Shown here in pieces: positions 1-12,239 of a DNA stretch of 64,000 nucleotides (within the stretch, counting starts at the first letter, position 1; each line of letters opens with the position of its first letter). A program made the translations under genes and the position numbers. Below the pieces are notes generated by a model. The model searched no databases. It was not told where the DNA came from and was given only the letters and a program-made list of their open reading frames with translations. The DNA is from Luscinia megarhynchos (taxonomy: Eukaryota; Chordata; Aves; Passeriformes; Turdidae), in the NCBI GenBank assembly GCA_034336665.1, contig JAPFBE010000003.1, positions 36,616,360 to 36,680,359 on the forward strand. The letters run 5' to 3'.

Positions 1-2960
1 TTTCATTCACTTTTTGATTCTCTTCTCATATTGTTTAGGTTTTCTTCATTTAGCAATGTTCAAAGCTGTGCGGAATGGCAATCAACATTTAAGATCAGCA
101 ATACTATTAAAGGAACAATATGTCTGTCAATGAACCTCCAAAGAAACCACATGTGTAGGCAAGGAATTTGCCTTTCTGGTTTGAATTTTTTTTGTCTTAT
201 ATTTAGAGGTGTTTCTCAAAATGCAGAATATGCTCTCAATCATGAGTTAGAGAAAGAAAGAGGGAAAAAAGGTATGCAAAAAGCTCTGGTTGGCAGGAGG
301 ACAATTATTGAGGTTATGGTTTGGTCAATACATGCCTGAGCTGGATCTTGAACATTTTGGGTTTCATTTCCCAAAAGAGCAGAAAATTCACCTCTAAAAA
401 TAGTGGGAAGTGCTCCTCCTGGGCTTTTGTTTTTTCTCTCTGTGGTACTGGTGGTGTTTTCACTAAACCTCTAATACCTGCTTATATTTCCTGAGTAAGT
501 GCACTGGTGAAACTAACTTACTCTCTTTTTAATTCTTGTCATTATTCAGAAAGAAATCCATGAAAAGGTGGCTGTTCATTTAAGAATAACAAGTCCTGTA
601 AAATTATACCCTGAATGAGGTCTTTCCTTCCCTCTGTGCAGTTTGTCTTCTAAACCTAATCGATTCTGACTTTGTCTCTGCAAGAAGTGCCAATTGTGCA
701 TTCTGATCTCAGTTAACCCAACTAGGGAGAAAAAAAGTGTTTCAAAACATGTGGAACAAGAGGCTTGATGAAGCAAAACGATGAAATGATGACTAAGTCT
801 AATGAACACTGTGATTTAAAGCATCTAGCTTTTGGAAAAAAATATTATCTAGAGAGTTTTCTTTCCTGACTGCCATCTCAAATGAGTTGATATTAAGTCT
901 GTGACAGCACTACTAATTTTCTTCTCTCTCCTAGAAGTGCAATGGTCCATACTATCTTATTAGTTATGCTCTTTATTGCATAAGTGCTGTGTCTTCTTAG
1001 CAGAAATAAAGTATTAATGAACCTGTGGTGACATCAAGGGGACCAACTGGATTAATGGATGATAGATGTGTTAGACAGGGGGCACCAAACACCTCATCAG
1101 AGCCTGTTTAATCTGAATGACAGCATCTGTGATGCTCCTGAAACAGGAGGCATGTATGAAATATTTTTTCTACCCTTACTTACAAAATTAATAGTGGGAG
1201 TAATTAAACATTTATTCTTGAAGGAAAAAAATCACCATACTGATTTGATGCCTGAAGTCCTTAGCTTCTTCCAAAGTGGATCCTTATATATTCAGAAAGA
1301 AAAGCAAGCAAGCAAGCAAAACAAAAAGAAGACAAACCTAGACTTTACACGATTTTAACATGTCTACCACCTTTGCTTGATTCTAAAATTATAAAGTCAA
1401 CCAGCATGAATAACATATTTTGAAAGCATCTAATATGATGGTCACATTTATTTAAAACAATGAAAAACATTTTCCTCAGTGAACTTTTTACTGTATTTCC
1501 CCCCTATATATCATATGCCTGTACAAAAGGTAAAACTTTTTTTTCAGGATATGGATTTCTTTTTTCAGTTAATAATCATGAAAAAATCAAAACTAGGCAG
1601 CGACAATCAGAAATAGCCACTTTCTAACGTATACTATCTGAATTCTGTGGGAGGAATAGGAAAAAAGAAGCCCAAGATGAGAACTCCCAGCTATTTTTGG
1701 AGGTGAGTTTTCTGCTCTTGTGGGAAATGAAACCCCAAAAGAGAAGGTAGTAAACACTATTTCTCTGGTATTTATTACAAACCCATTAATCATTAATGTT
1801 TTATTTTGCTAGTCAATCAGTAGTAACACAGTTTCATAGAGACTTTGTTGTAATTTGGCTTGTCTCAACGTCATCTTTTACATAGCTAATCAATGGCTTG
1901 TATTCAAATTCAAGAGTTTAAGGGTTGAAGAAATAGGTTTGATATTTCCCTAACTGAAAGGTCTAAAGAAAAGTAATATTTCATATTTGACACTGCCTTT
2001 TTCTTTATTGATCACTCAGTAGAGCTGGAAAAGATCACTGATATCACTATTGCTTCCCTGCTTCCTGTTTTATTAACGATGATATATTGCTCTCTTTGGA
2101 AATAAACACACTGGAAGCAATATACTAAGAGCAGGCAAAAGTGCCTTATCAGTTCTAGCCATTTGCTTTAATCTCCTTATAGACTAGTTATGGGTGAAAT
2201 GCTACAAGTGTACTTATTAATTCATGTTCTGTTTGCAGTTAAAAATATGGACTAATTCAAAGCCAAGTGCTTTAAGATAGGAAAAGTTCTGGCATTTTCA
2301 AAATATAAATATTTCTTCTTTCCTTTAGACAAACTATTTAACAACCTATGGATTAGGGGCTGTTAATTTTTTCTCTGGATAAGTGGTAATTTAGGTTTTT
2401 TTAGGTTTTGTTTTTTGTTTTAATTAGTAATGTTTTAATTTAATTTGAAAAGGAATTAAAGAAGGAAAACAGGACTACTAAGGGATTCATGGCTAGCTAT
2501 ACATAATGACTTACTTTTTACATGCCAATAAAGACAATTTTAGATCTAATGAGCAATTTCAGTAATTATTTGTAACATGAATAAGCAAGACATTTGCAAA
2601 TATAATGATGCACTGTTATCATATCTCCCAAGAGATGTAGCATCCTATCTCTCAAGACTGTTCATAAAAACACTTGGCCTTTGTTCATCAAAATCAAAAA
2701 CAAATATACGGTTGCATCCTATATATTGTTTGTAGAACTGAAATATCCATAAACATTTCTCCTCGTCCATTTCTCAGCTGCAGTGTGCTATAGACAGACC
2801 TTTTAAATGCCAGCAGTGCATTATAGAAGATATGACTAATCTAGAGAATTTCCATTTGAAAGAGAAATGAGTAATAATTGATTGGCCTAGATCCAAAGTC
2901 ACAGTGGGGTTCAAAAAGCTTGTAAGTGCCCTCATAAAAATAGAAGCTGTATCAACCAAT
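1..2960. other. unique AT-rich non-coding sequence
   Basis: No gene is supported here. The reading frames are short (at most about 100 codons), occur on both strands, and carry no domain I recognise. The only simple repeat noted is four AAGC units at 1302-1318. There is no CpG-rich patch or retrotransposon end. Confidence 0.6.
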
Positions 2961-2963
2961 TGA

Positions 2964-3175
2964 ATTTAATTATATGTGAAGGTGATGAGGGAGCTAAACA
3001 GCCTGTAATTGGAGTCCAATTACTCAGCTGGTCTTCCATAAAATTAATTCATCTGAAAGTTTGCCATTGTCCCATGCTCGAGGCCTGCTGCTGGTTTAAT
3101 TAGTTAATACTGAGGAATCTTGAAACATTACATTATTTTGTCTTTATTGCCAATTATGGGTTAAGGAAAATTGTG
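2964..3175. promoter_or_regulatory. candidate homeodomain-motif-rich enhancer patch
   Basis: This patch holds several homeodomain core words: TAATTA at 2967-2972 and 3097-3102, CAATTA at 3151-3156, ATTAAT near 3043, and a perfect palindrome GTAATTGGA-G-TCCAATTAC at 3005-3023. TAATTA cores are bound by many homeodomain proteins. Their density, plus a locally less AT-biased stretch around 3060-3100, resembles conserved developmental enhancers. TAAT words are common in AT-rich DNA, so only the palindrome is clearly unusual. Conservation and function are inferred. Confidence 0.25.
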
Positions 3176-3179
3176 TATA

Positions 3180-6100
3180 AAATATTAACATCTGCTTCCA
3201 GCACAATTTGGAGAGTGCAAAGGCAAAATATCTCATACTTAATCATGTTAAGAGGAGGAAAATGTCTTTAAACACAGAGAAAAATCTTACTGCTAGTCAA
3301 GGCTACTCAAATTAAAAAGCAAGGTGCAAAAGATCCTTTGATTGCAATATAATAAAAGTATGAAGTATAAGAGTTTATATAGCAGTCTCATGTAGAAACA
3401 GTTTAAGTCTATTATAGAGTTCAAGAATTGCTTAGATCCAGAGGAAAACCAGAGAGGAAAATAGTTAGGATCACTTTCCTTTTACTCAGTGGTAATATCC
3501 ATATTGTTCCTAATAACTATGGGAGTGAGTGCAATAGCATTCCCTGACTTCCTTCACTACCAGCAATGTACCATTCACGTCTAAACATTAACATTAAATA
3601 GCAATATTTTATTCTGAAGAGTGTTTTTGTAAAAGGCTTACTCACTCAAAAGCCAACAGCTGCTGAACATTGTTCCAGCAATTTCTGTCTCTCTTTTTCA
3701 TATAAAACCTGTGTAGACAACTTGAAATTAAATGGAAAGGAGACAGGAAGTACCTGTATTTAAATTAAACTCTAAAAGACAAAAACATTCAGTCCTGGTT
3801 TGTTTCAAGACTGTCTGCAGAAACTGCAAGATTTTCTGCTGTTTTAACAGATTTTAGATCAGTCCACTGGCTGGGTTGAAATCTTTTTTCTTATGGTAAT
3901 CTTGGAAAAAGAAATAATTGAAAACAATACTATGTGGTCAGAAGTGGGCACTATGTGATACATGATTCCAAAACATTTTATGAACTTGAAATGGTGAGGG
4001 AGAAAAAAAAATACTTGATGAATCCCAAGAATGGTATGCATTTATTTCCCCAAAGACTCATTCATATCTACAAAGACCTAATTACTGTATGAAAGCTATA
4101 CAAAATTCAGTTTTGGAAAGTTTGGAAAAAAGTGTATCAACAACAGGCTTTTTCCTTTTTCTTTTTTTAGGAGTTAAGAATTAAATTTAAAGATAATCCA
4201 TTTTGTGAACAGTGAGTATTGGATTAAAATAGCTGTACTACTGAACTTTCTCAGATGTACAATCAACAACTTTATCATAGCCCCATTGAACATAAGCAAA
4301 AAAATTCCTTTATGGTTTTCTATACCTCTTCCTCCTTCCTTCACTTTTGCAGTGAGTTGTTTTTTAAACTCATTTCATCCAATTGGAAATGTGGAGATAA
4401 ATCTCTACTTACTAGAGTAATGTTAAAGTCAGATTTTTAAAACTGAGCACTTTTGAAACTGTGAGAAAGAGGCTAATCTCCTAAAGGCTAGATTTCGTGA
4501 CAACTCAGAAAGGTAAAAAACAAGCAGAAGCTGTCTGTGAAAAAATGAGTCAGAAACTGAAAAACTTCATCTAACTTTTAAATAAAAATAAATATAAGGC
4601 TTCATTTCCTAACCTTAAGAAGGAAAGTGCTGGAGCCTTACACATTCTTTTAAGCCATAGAGATACATTAAGTTTCTTTGATTAATCTGAACTATTTCTC
4701 TGCTCTGCCAGCTCTATAAAACATGAGGAAATGAAACAAAAGAAAGATGTTGAACAGTACAGTTAAGAAGGAAAAGAAATTTTACTAGTAAAACCTAAGG
4801 GTTTCCTGACAAGGGAAAAAGCTATTAGAAATTATCCAAAAGATTTGGTAGCAGATATTGAATAGAATTCACTATATGTAATTAACATATAGGATTACTC
4901 CATCATGAGTGATAATAGGCTAATCAGTGGAAGATTTCTAAGGTTCAGTGCTTTTCCTTCTGCTCATAGGAAGAGGACAGAGAGCATCCCAGAACACAGG
5001 AATTGAGCAGCTCCTGAGGGCTGCTAGTGCTGGAGAGGAGGTACAGGAGTGTTGAACAGAGATGGCAGGACATTGCCATAAAAAATGTCAGCATTCACTA
5101 AGGGAGGAAACACAAGTGTTCGTCTCAAACCCTTCCCACATAGTTTGAGTACCTGACATTCAGATAAGTAAATTTATTTGCCATACAAAAAATCCAAGTG
5201 TTTCCTATTTAGAATAACAGTCAGAGTTTATGCAGAGTCAAAGGGACATATCCTACCAAAAAATATATATCTCCTCTGTCTCCTTCTCTCCCCTATATTA
5301 CTTAAAAAGCAGCTTCAAATTATAAGCACCAACTAACAAAAAATATTTCCTTTCCTTGGGATGGAAATACTGGAGTAAAAAAATAATGTTGACTTTATAT
5401 TATATGCAGACAGTAAACTTTATCACCCTCATTATATTTATAGAGTATATATATTCTGTTTCTTATTCATAGCAGAATAAATACGTAAAAATAAAATCTA
5501 TTACACTTTTGCAAATTATTATTTACAGTTGACAGTGAGCAAGAAATTTCAGCCCTGTATATCTACCAAACCTATGTAAAAAGTAGTTCTAATGGCCCTG
5601 GAAATACTGAAATTGGAGGTGTATGAAGGAATGTTATGGGTCTTTATCTTATTTATGGGACATTTTACTTTGATCATGGGCATTAAACAGAAACTTTTTT
5701 TAAGTCATATGGCCACAAATACATCAAATCATAAAAGGTTCAACATGGAATGTAACAAAATTCCCCCCGCCTTCCTTGAATTTTGTTTTAAAAAAAGAGT
5801 CAATATTGAAATATTTCTGTCACTATATTTAATTTTGCACTGACAACAAGAGTAGAGATATAAGTGATCTGGTACAGTGTCCTCTGTCTGCATCCATGCA
5901 CCAGAAAGAAGCTGTTCTTCTCTCTTGAGAAGTTATCCATGTCTTTCTCTTCATAGAGAAGTTTCACCCAAGTAAGTAGCATAAATTGACAGCTTCACTC
6001 ATGAGCAGAAAAAGTCAGTCTTACACTTCTGTTAAAGAAAGTAAATAATTGCTTTGACTGGAAAAAAAAAATCATTTCCAAGGCAAAAGCAGGATATATG

Positions 6101-8315
6101 TATTGACATTTTCACATTGTTGAAATCTATAATCTTGCAAGAAGTCAGCAAACAAGCTGTACTTAAACAAAATTGCCTGCCTACATGAAGCTATTTGCAA
6201 GCCTGGGACATAAAGGAGCAGCAATCCATAAAGACAAATTTATTTTTATTTCAGTTTAATGACCTTTAATATTTGCAGAGCACTTTAGAAATGAAAAATG
6301 GTCCATCTAATTTCTACATCAGATGTGTGCGGTTCATCTCATCAATATTCCACCTGTATGTGCATCATTCCGATGGCTGTTCAAGGGCTGGTGACTGACT
6401 CTAAAAATGTACTGTCAGTGAGAGCCAAAAAGTGAGCTGCAAAAAAACCCTGCTTTTGTTCTTGGGGGTTAAAATGCCAAGCCCAAAGATTGCTCTATAT
6501 GGACATCCAATTAGATGTGTATGTGGGTCAATGGTACATGACATGGGACTGCAAACCTTGCCTTGATCAGGAAAAAAGAAGATTGCCATTCCCTTAATAA
6601 ATTCATGGTCTATCTAGCCCCTATATTGTCCTCTCTGTGGCAGCAGTGGTCTCATAAGCAAGGATGTCTTTATGAAATAGAATGTTGTTTTTATATGTAG
6701 GGGAAGATTGCTTAGTCTTATATGGAACTTTTCATTTAAAATTTTGCCATACAAAATGCTGGCAAAGGGACACATTACTTTCACCCCTCTGTTTTAAACT
6801 GAAGGTCAGTCTTCATGACAGAACCAAATATATCACTTCTTATAATTTATCGCCTCGCCTTTTTTAACTTGATTAATTATTTTCACTGTCTTAAGAAAGA
6901 ACAGTATTTTTAAATTGGGTTTATTTGAAGGAAGAGAAGTCTGCAGCAAAGTTTTTTAAAATGTATATATTTGTGTCTGTCAGTATGTGTGTAATGGTAG
7001 GTGTTTTATACCCCACAGAATGATTTCCATTTTCACAGGAATCAGGGATGTAACTGTGAGCAGCTTACGCTTGATAGTTTTGTTTTGGCAAAACCATAAG
7101 CAAAAGGAGTTGGGTTTTTTCCTATTTTTCTAGCAATTACAAGTTTTTGTTGTTTTATTTTTCGTTCATATTGAGCCATATACTCTCACTTTATCATACT
7201 TGTAAAATACTGTTTCAAAATTATGCTGAATGGCATTTAGAAGTAATGTCAGCCAAGTTCTGATACACTCATAAACACAACCCTTCACCTATTCCATAAT
7301 AAGATGTTATTGAGGATACAGATTTGAAGAATTTTTGCCTGCATAAATGTCTGGCAAGTATAACATTAATGGAAAAGTTCTTTCTATAAAGTGTGATTAT
7401 TATGAGAATTATTTTTTAAAAGATAAATTGTTTGATGGAAAAGAGAAAAAAATCCCACATAAAGCTAAGTACATGTCATGAGTTTAATATTCTCTTACAA
7501 ATTGCAACAGGAAAAGGCATAGCTGTTGTCACAGCATAAGTATTGAGATAAAATAAAGAAAATTAAATGATTTTGTATCTAATTCTATGAAAACTTTTAT
7601 TTAATATTTGATGGACTATTTCTGTGTGACATTCCATGTGATAGTTTCCACACATAAACTCTTATGCACAGAAAAAAGATATTTTTACCTTACTTCCCAT
7701 TCTATGCTTGCACAAGAAATAGTCTTCTATCCCACACACATCACAAAGCTGTACCTTTTGCCCTGGTTTCCACAACCCAAGGATAGCTGTGACTTTTTAA
7801 AAGAGTATATCTTTCCCTGCCTATATTCAATGACAGAATTTTGAATAGAATTAAAACATATGAAAAAGTATGAGAAGCAAAAAACCAATAACTTAGCAAG
7901 GAAAAACAGTATCCTTTGTCATTCTATAGTCCATAACAGTCATGTTTTTTACAGTAACTCTTTGACTTTAAATAAACTAGAAATTTTCCTCTCCTAAAAT
8001 ACTGGAATGCTGAAGGCCTGCCCTGAACTTTTCAACTCCTGTATGTGCCTCTTGGATATGGCTGTGTGTTGGCTGCTGAACTCCAGCAAGATCATCTCTG
8101 CCCTTCCAACATTCAGCCAGCTCAAGCACATCTGACTGGGAATTGCTTCCAACTAGTATTGTTTGCAAATGATTTTTTTGATTCCCAGCTGTTTTTCCTT
8201 GCAAATACTGCTTCATGCATTGCGCGTAGAAATTCTCTATTAATGCTCACACACATATAGGTACAAAACTTTGGGCATTTTACAATCAAGAGTTTTATTT
8301 GCATAGATTTTAGGT
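3180..8315. other. unique AT-rich non-coding sequence
   Basis: I see no gene, RNA or recognised transposon. The reading frames are under 90 codons and look like chance. Short homopolymers occur throughout. A weak resemblance to a CR1 3' end near 8080-8115 was judged too poor to annotate. Confidence 0.55.
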
Positions 8316-8319
8316 GCTT

Positions 8320-8473
8320 AAAACAAAACAAAACAAAAACAAAACCAAAAACAAAACAAAAAAAAAAAAAAAAAACAACCCAAAACACCACCCCAGAAAA
8401 TCAACCAATCCAATCCAGTACAATCCAAACCAAAACTAAACCAAAGCCACAATAAAACAAATAAACAACAACA
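8320..8473 (+). repeat. A/C-only low-complexity tract, AAAAC-type
   Basis: The + strand is almost entirely A and C for about 150 bases. It starts with AAAAC-type units, passes through an 18-A run (8358-8375) and continues with AACC, CCAAT and AAACC words. The minus-strand reading frames here (for example 8122-8391 and 8318-8524), rich in Phe, Leu, Trp and Val, are artefacts of this composition. Comparable tracts lie at 15200-15299, 40766-40876 and 53299-53390. Confidence 0.85.
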
Positions 8474-8479
8474 GACAAG

Positions 8480-9485
8480 TAGAATTGAATGATTTTGAGA
8501 ACAAGAAAATATTTTTTTTTCCAAACATTAGCTGTGTCTGTAAAGATAAGGGACAAGCACAGATGGCATACAAAAAAAGACTTCACCTGCACAAGTTGCA
8601 GCTACTAATGCTAAAATGTTCCTCTCTCGTGCTGGCCTTAGTACTTAGCAAACCTCTTCAATGCTGTATTTCAGATCTTTTTCACATGAGTACTCAGGAA
8701 AATCTTATAGTCTGCATTATAAATCAAACATAATTTTAGTGGTTGTAGAGTGAGTCCATGGAGGCTAATAATATAAGACATAATAAAAAAGTGAATATTT
8801 ACTTTTAGTGGTACTATATGCATAAAAGTATTCATTCTAACTCCTTTTTTCTTCATTTAAGGATTCCCTGGAAATACATTTTATTAATTTAAGCCTCTCC
8901 TACATAACCCTTCTTTACAGAAGGAGACTTGCATCTAAATAACTCTCTCTGTAAACTGCCATGAAAGCAAGGTCTGTATAATTAAATCTATTACAGAAAG
9001 ATAAATTTGATCTAGGAAACACACTCATGTCTGTACTCAAATAAATAGCTCATTTGCCTGCAAATTTGAATCATAAATATTGCAGTATTTTGACATTAAA
9101 TAAATACTACTAATTTGGAGCAATATATGTGCAATTTCTAAGAGTTGAAAACTATTTTTGTTAAGAAAAAAATAAGAATATTGCATAAAAATGTCGCGGT
9201 TTTCAATAAAATCTGAAGTCCACTGTTAACTGGTTTTATTACAGGCAAAGAAGCACAGTACAGGTTTTCAAAACCATAACAACACAACATGGACAAGGGC
9301 AGCTGTGGTTTATTCCTTCACTGAAATCACACTGAACTATTGCATACCGTCCCATTCCATGATTCCATTAAGATATTTAATTTCAGGGGCATTTCATAAA
9401 AGCAGATGGTAAATCAAGGAGTATTTTATGACAGTGGCTTGAAAGTAAGTGGTGGTCTCTCTTCTTCCAGGTGGCCCACACAACT
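8480..9485. other. unique AT-rich non-coding sequence
   Basis: No gene or recognisable repeat is seen. A few short reading frames occur on both strands without family resemblance. Confidence 0.5.
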
Positions 9486-9490
9486 ACTGC

Positions 9491-9532
9491 TGTCACAAGG
9501 GTGACACATCTGTCACTTGGTAAGCAGTGACA
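9491..9532. promoter_or_regulatory. cluster of four GTGACA/TGTCAC boxes
   Basis: TGTCAC occurs at 9491-9496 and 9511-9516, and GTGACA at 9501-9506 and 9527-9532. Box starts are spaced 10, 10 and 16 bases, in alternating orientation, and the middle pair forms an inverted repeat with a CATC spacer. TGTCA/TGACA is the core recognised by TALE homeodomain proteins such as MEIS, PKNOX and TGIF. Four copies in 42 bases is far above chance, but binding is an inference. Confidence 0.35.
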
Positions 9533-9539
9533 CTTAATG

Positions 9540-10850
9540 TTTGTTGTAGCCTGAGATTGGTTTAGAGTTTCCAGAGTATTTTGTAACCCTCTGAAGTAAA
9601 AGATACAATCCTAAACAAAGCCAAACAACGATTGTACAGAAAAAAAACCCTATTTCTGCACAGTTGATCTGTATAGTTTTTGAGTAAACCTAACCATGAT
9701 CAAGCTTGTTAACATGCTAAGTAAGAAAGCTGAAATAATGGCTATAACAAAATTGTGATCTTTACCATTAATTGAAGAGATTAACAATGAGAAAACTGAA
9801 AGAAATAGAACACTTTTAAAAAAAATTCTTACTAGCTTATTATAGAATACAATGTCTGAGTTTAAAAGTTTTGATTCCTAGATCTATAAAATACATCTCC
9901 ATCTAGAAAGGTAAAAGCAAAAATGTACTTGGGGAAAAAAAAAACCTCGAATTCCATGCAAATTTAAACAAAATTACTGCTCTCCTTGCATTAAGGAAAA
10001 GTTATTTTCATCTTGTTTTCTTGAGATTGATTGTCTAACTTTTAAGCAATCTGCACTGGACACATGACAAGAAAATAATGGAACTGAGAAATTGAAATGC
10101 AAAAAAAAACCCCTACAGTTTTATGATGAAAATATGCATTTTATCTCATAGAAGGCATAAGCAGGATGTGCAACCCAAAAATAATTTTTCAAAGAGAAAA
10201 CAAAACAAAACACAAAAAGAGATAAAGAAAAAAAAATACTTTGGGATCGTGTTGCCATTCCCCACAAAATACTAAACGATTGTGTTTCTCATTACAAAGA
10301 TCTGCATATATAATTTAATTGGTCTTTCATTAATAGTTTCACAAAATTAGGCAAAACATTCTAAATAATTTAGTTCTTCTGTCCATTTATTTTCAGATCT
10401 TTGCTTTTACTACTTATTCTTTTTAGATCAGAAAAAAAAAAAGAGAGAATAAATTAATTAAAACAAAAAAATCAGTTCAGAAGCTGATTAAAATTTACTG
10501 TGAAAAAATACATTTACTGTATTTTTTGCTATATTCCTTTTGTCTTCTCTCCATATTATATTTTATTTTTCTTTTTCAATAGAAGCTTTACAATTTTGCT
10601 AGAAATGCACATATTCTGTTGGTAGCAGCAAAACACTTTCATATCGTTTCATTAAACATAAAAGAGAGCATTTTTAAATCATATCTCTGTTTATGATCTA
10701 GTTACATTTCCTATTCCATTAAATGGAAGCTGATAGTGTCTAATATCCAATTTTGTTCCCCATGGCTTCTGACAAACAAAATCACCACTGTATTCACATT
10801 AAAAATAAATCAAACACATTATTTTCAGTGTTGCGACATTATGAATTGCC
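9540..10850. other. unique AT-rich non-coding sequence
   Basis: I see no gene here. The region is AT-rich with short A-runs, for example near 9938, 10105 and 10432. No transposon end or structured RNA was recognised. Confidence 0.5.
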
Positions 10851-10855
10851 ACAGT

Positions 10856-10865
10856 CCCCTGGTGG
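10856..10865 (-). promoter_or_regulatory. CTCF-like core word
   Basis: The + strand reads CCCCTGGTGG, an exact match to the central ten bases of the vertebrate CTCF consensus in reverse-complement orientation (standard orientation CCACCAGGGG on the minus strand). Flanking bases match less well: ACAGT precedes it rather than GCGC. A ten-base core will occur by chance, although less often in DNA this AT-rich. Occupancy is unknown. Confidence 0.3.
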
Positions 10866-11756
10866 TCTTCAAACAATGTTAAAAACACAGCATTCAAATA
10901 ATAAAGCTAAAGGAAGAAAGTGAAATAGTATTTTATAGCCCAGAATAATATGTTTTACACATCATCTTTACATACTTTCTTCAGCAATGTTATCAAACTG
11001 TGAGTTCACTAAAGGTCTCTAGTTGACAGTGTAAACTCATGAAAATGGTTACATAAAAATTCTAAAAGATGACAATACACCTATATAATTCTGGGCTTTT
11101 TAATACTAGCAGGGTTGATGTAGTGTCTATATATTTCCTGCATTTTGTTTTTGCAAGTCTTTATACTCATAATGATATTGTATTTTTTTAATACAAACTG
11201 CATCTGAGAAATTTGTGCTGTAATGCAAATTGATTTCCCTAAAATAGTCAGAGTATGCACTATCAGTTTCTTCAGGTATAAAAGAACATCCACAAAATGA
11301 AATGGAATATTTTTCTTTCAATTCATAAAGGCTCAAAACCCCCAAAGTCTATTCAAGATTCTGCAGGAAATTCAAGGAAAAAATAATCTACACACTGGGG
11401 GTTTTTTTTGTAAATGTGTTCCAAACAGAAATGTGTTCTATTTTATTTGATTTCTATTTGTATTAAAATATCTAATGTTTTCTTTTCTAGTGTTGTTTTG
11501 GAAAGAAATTTAATATTATTTCAGGAAGAAATATTCCATCCTTGTCAGTTAGGGTACGGTACAACACAAAGGCGAACACTGCTCCAATGTCATTTTCATT
11601 TAGCTTTCAGCTGTGATGTTCTGATGTTCAGATTTTGAAAGCTTAATGATTGTTTATTTGAACCCAGGAAGCTGGAGGAGCAGACAGACTTTATGCAGCT
11701 CAAAGAGGATTTGGAGCACGCAACTGCTCCTGCTGTGGCTTCGTTATCTTCTTCTC

Positions 11757-11766
11757 CCTCTTGTGG
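11757..11766 (-). promoter_or_regulatory. second, weaker CTCF-like word
   Basis: The + strand reads CCTCTTGTGG, which differs from the CTCF core CCCCTGGTGG at two positions known to vary in real sites. It has the same orientation as the word at 10856 and lies 900 bases downstream in a locally GC-richer patch. Confidence 0.2.
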
Positions 11767-11869
11767 TCTCCAGTAGTAAGAGCAAATGAGACGTTTTGGC
11801 ATCCAGCACCGCTGTTGCTCCTCTAATAACTGGGGAGAAAATCAGACTTTGGGGGAAAGTGCCATAGGA

Positions 11870-12066
11870 TCAAGAGGCTACCTCAACACTGCAGGGGCTT
11901 CTGTGCAGTGATGCCCTCCACTGAGAGGGATATGGGGATAATGATGTTGGCAGGGCGGGGAGCAAAGCCACCTTTGCCATACTTGCCCTTGGGGACCCTG
12001 TGACACAGCAGGGAACTGCTCAAATTTCCCCAGCCCTGCAATAAAATTAAGTCCAGTGCTTTTCAA
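11870..12066. other. GC-rich patch of unknown origin
   Basis: This roughly 200-base stretch is visibly richer in G and C than its surroundings (GGGCGGGG near 11954, CCCTTGGGGACCC near 11987) and ends with an AATAAA word near 12040. It could be an old retrotransposon or LTR remnant, or a conserved element. I do not recognise it. A 62-codon minus-strand frame covers it but resembles no known family. Confidence 0.3.
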
Positions 12067-12091
12067 CCAAGATTTTCAGCTAGGAATACAG

Positions 12092-12232
12092 TTATGTGAA
12101 GAGCAAATCCACATTCATATGAGCTGGTAGGACTACATTTCTTGGAAGCATCTTGATCCTGTCCCAGAACTGACCTAGAAGGTTAAAAATTAAATGGACT
12201 GTCTAGTGCAAGACAGGAATAAGTTAAGGTGG
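12092..12232 (+). repeat. 141-bp unidentified repeat, copy A
   Basis: This copy aligns without gaps to 14690-14830, with 22 mismatches over 141 positions counted by eye (about 84% identity). The longest shared run is CCTAGAAGGTTAAAAATTAA plus the next few bases. Similarity stops abruptly at both ends, and the flanks of the two copies are unrelated. No terminal inverted repeats or obvious target-site duplications are visible. It may be a small interspersed element or a local duplication. I do not recognise the family. Confidence 0.8.
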
Positions 12233-12239
12233 TAGAAGT

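Noticed and set aside
1302..1318. (AAGC)4 as a notable repeat
   Set aside because: Four units are within ordinary background for vertebrate DNA.
8080..8120. Possible decayed CR1 3' end (AAGATCATCTCTGCCCTTCC-like)
   Set aside because: Only a few words match, and the terminal repeat and neighbouring CR1 blocks are missing.
8122..8592. Hydrophobic Phe/Leu/Val-rich minus-strand frames resembling membrane proteins
   Set aside because: They are produced by the A/C low-complexity tract read in reverse. They have no family resemblance.
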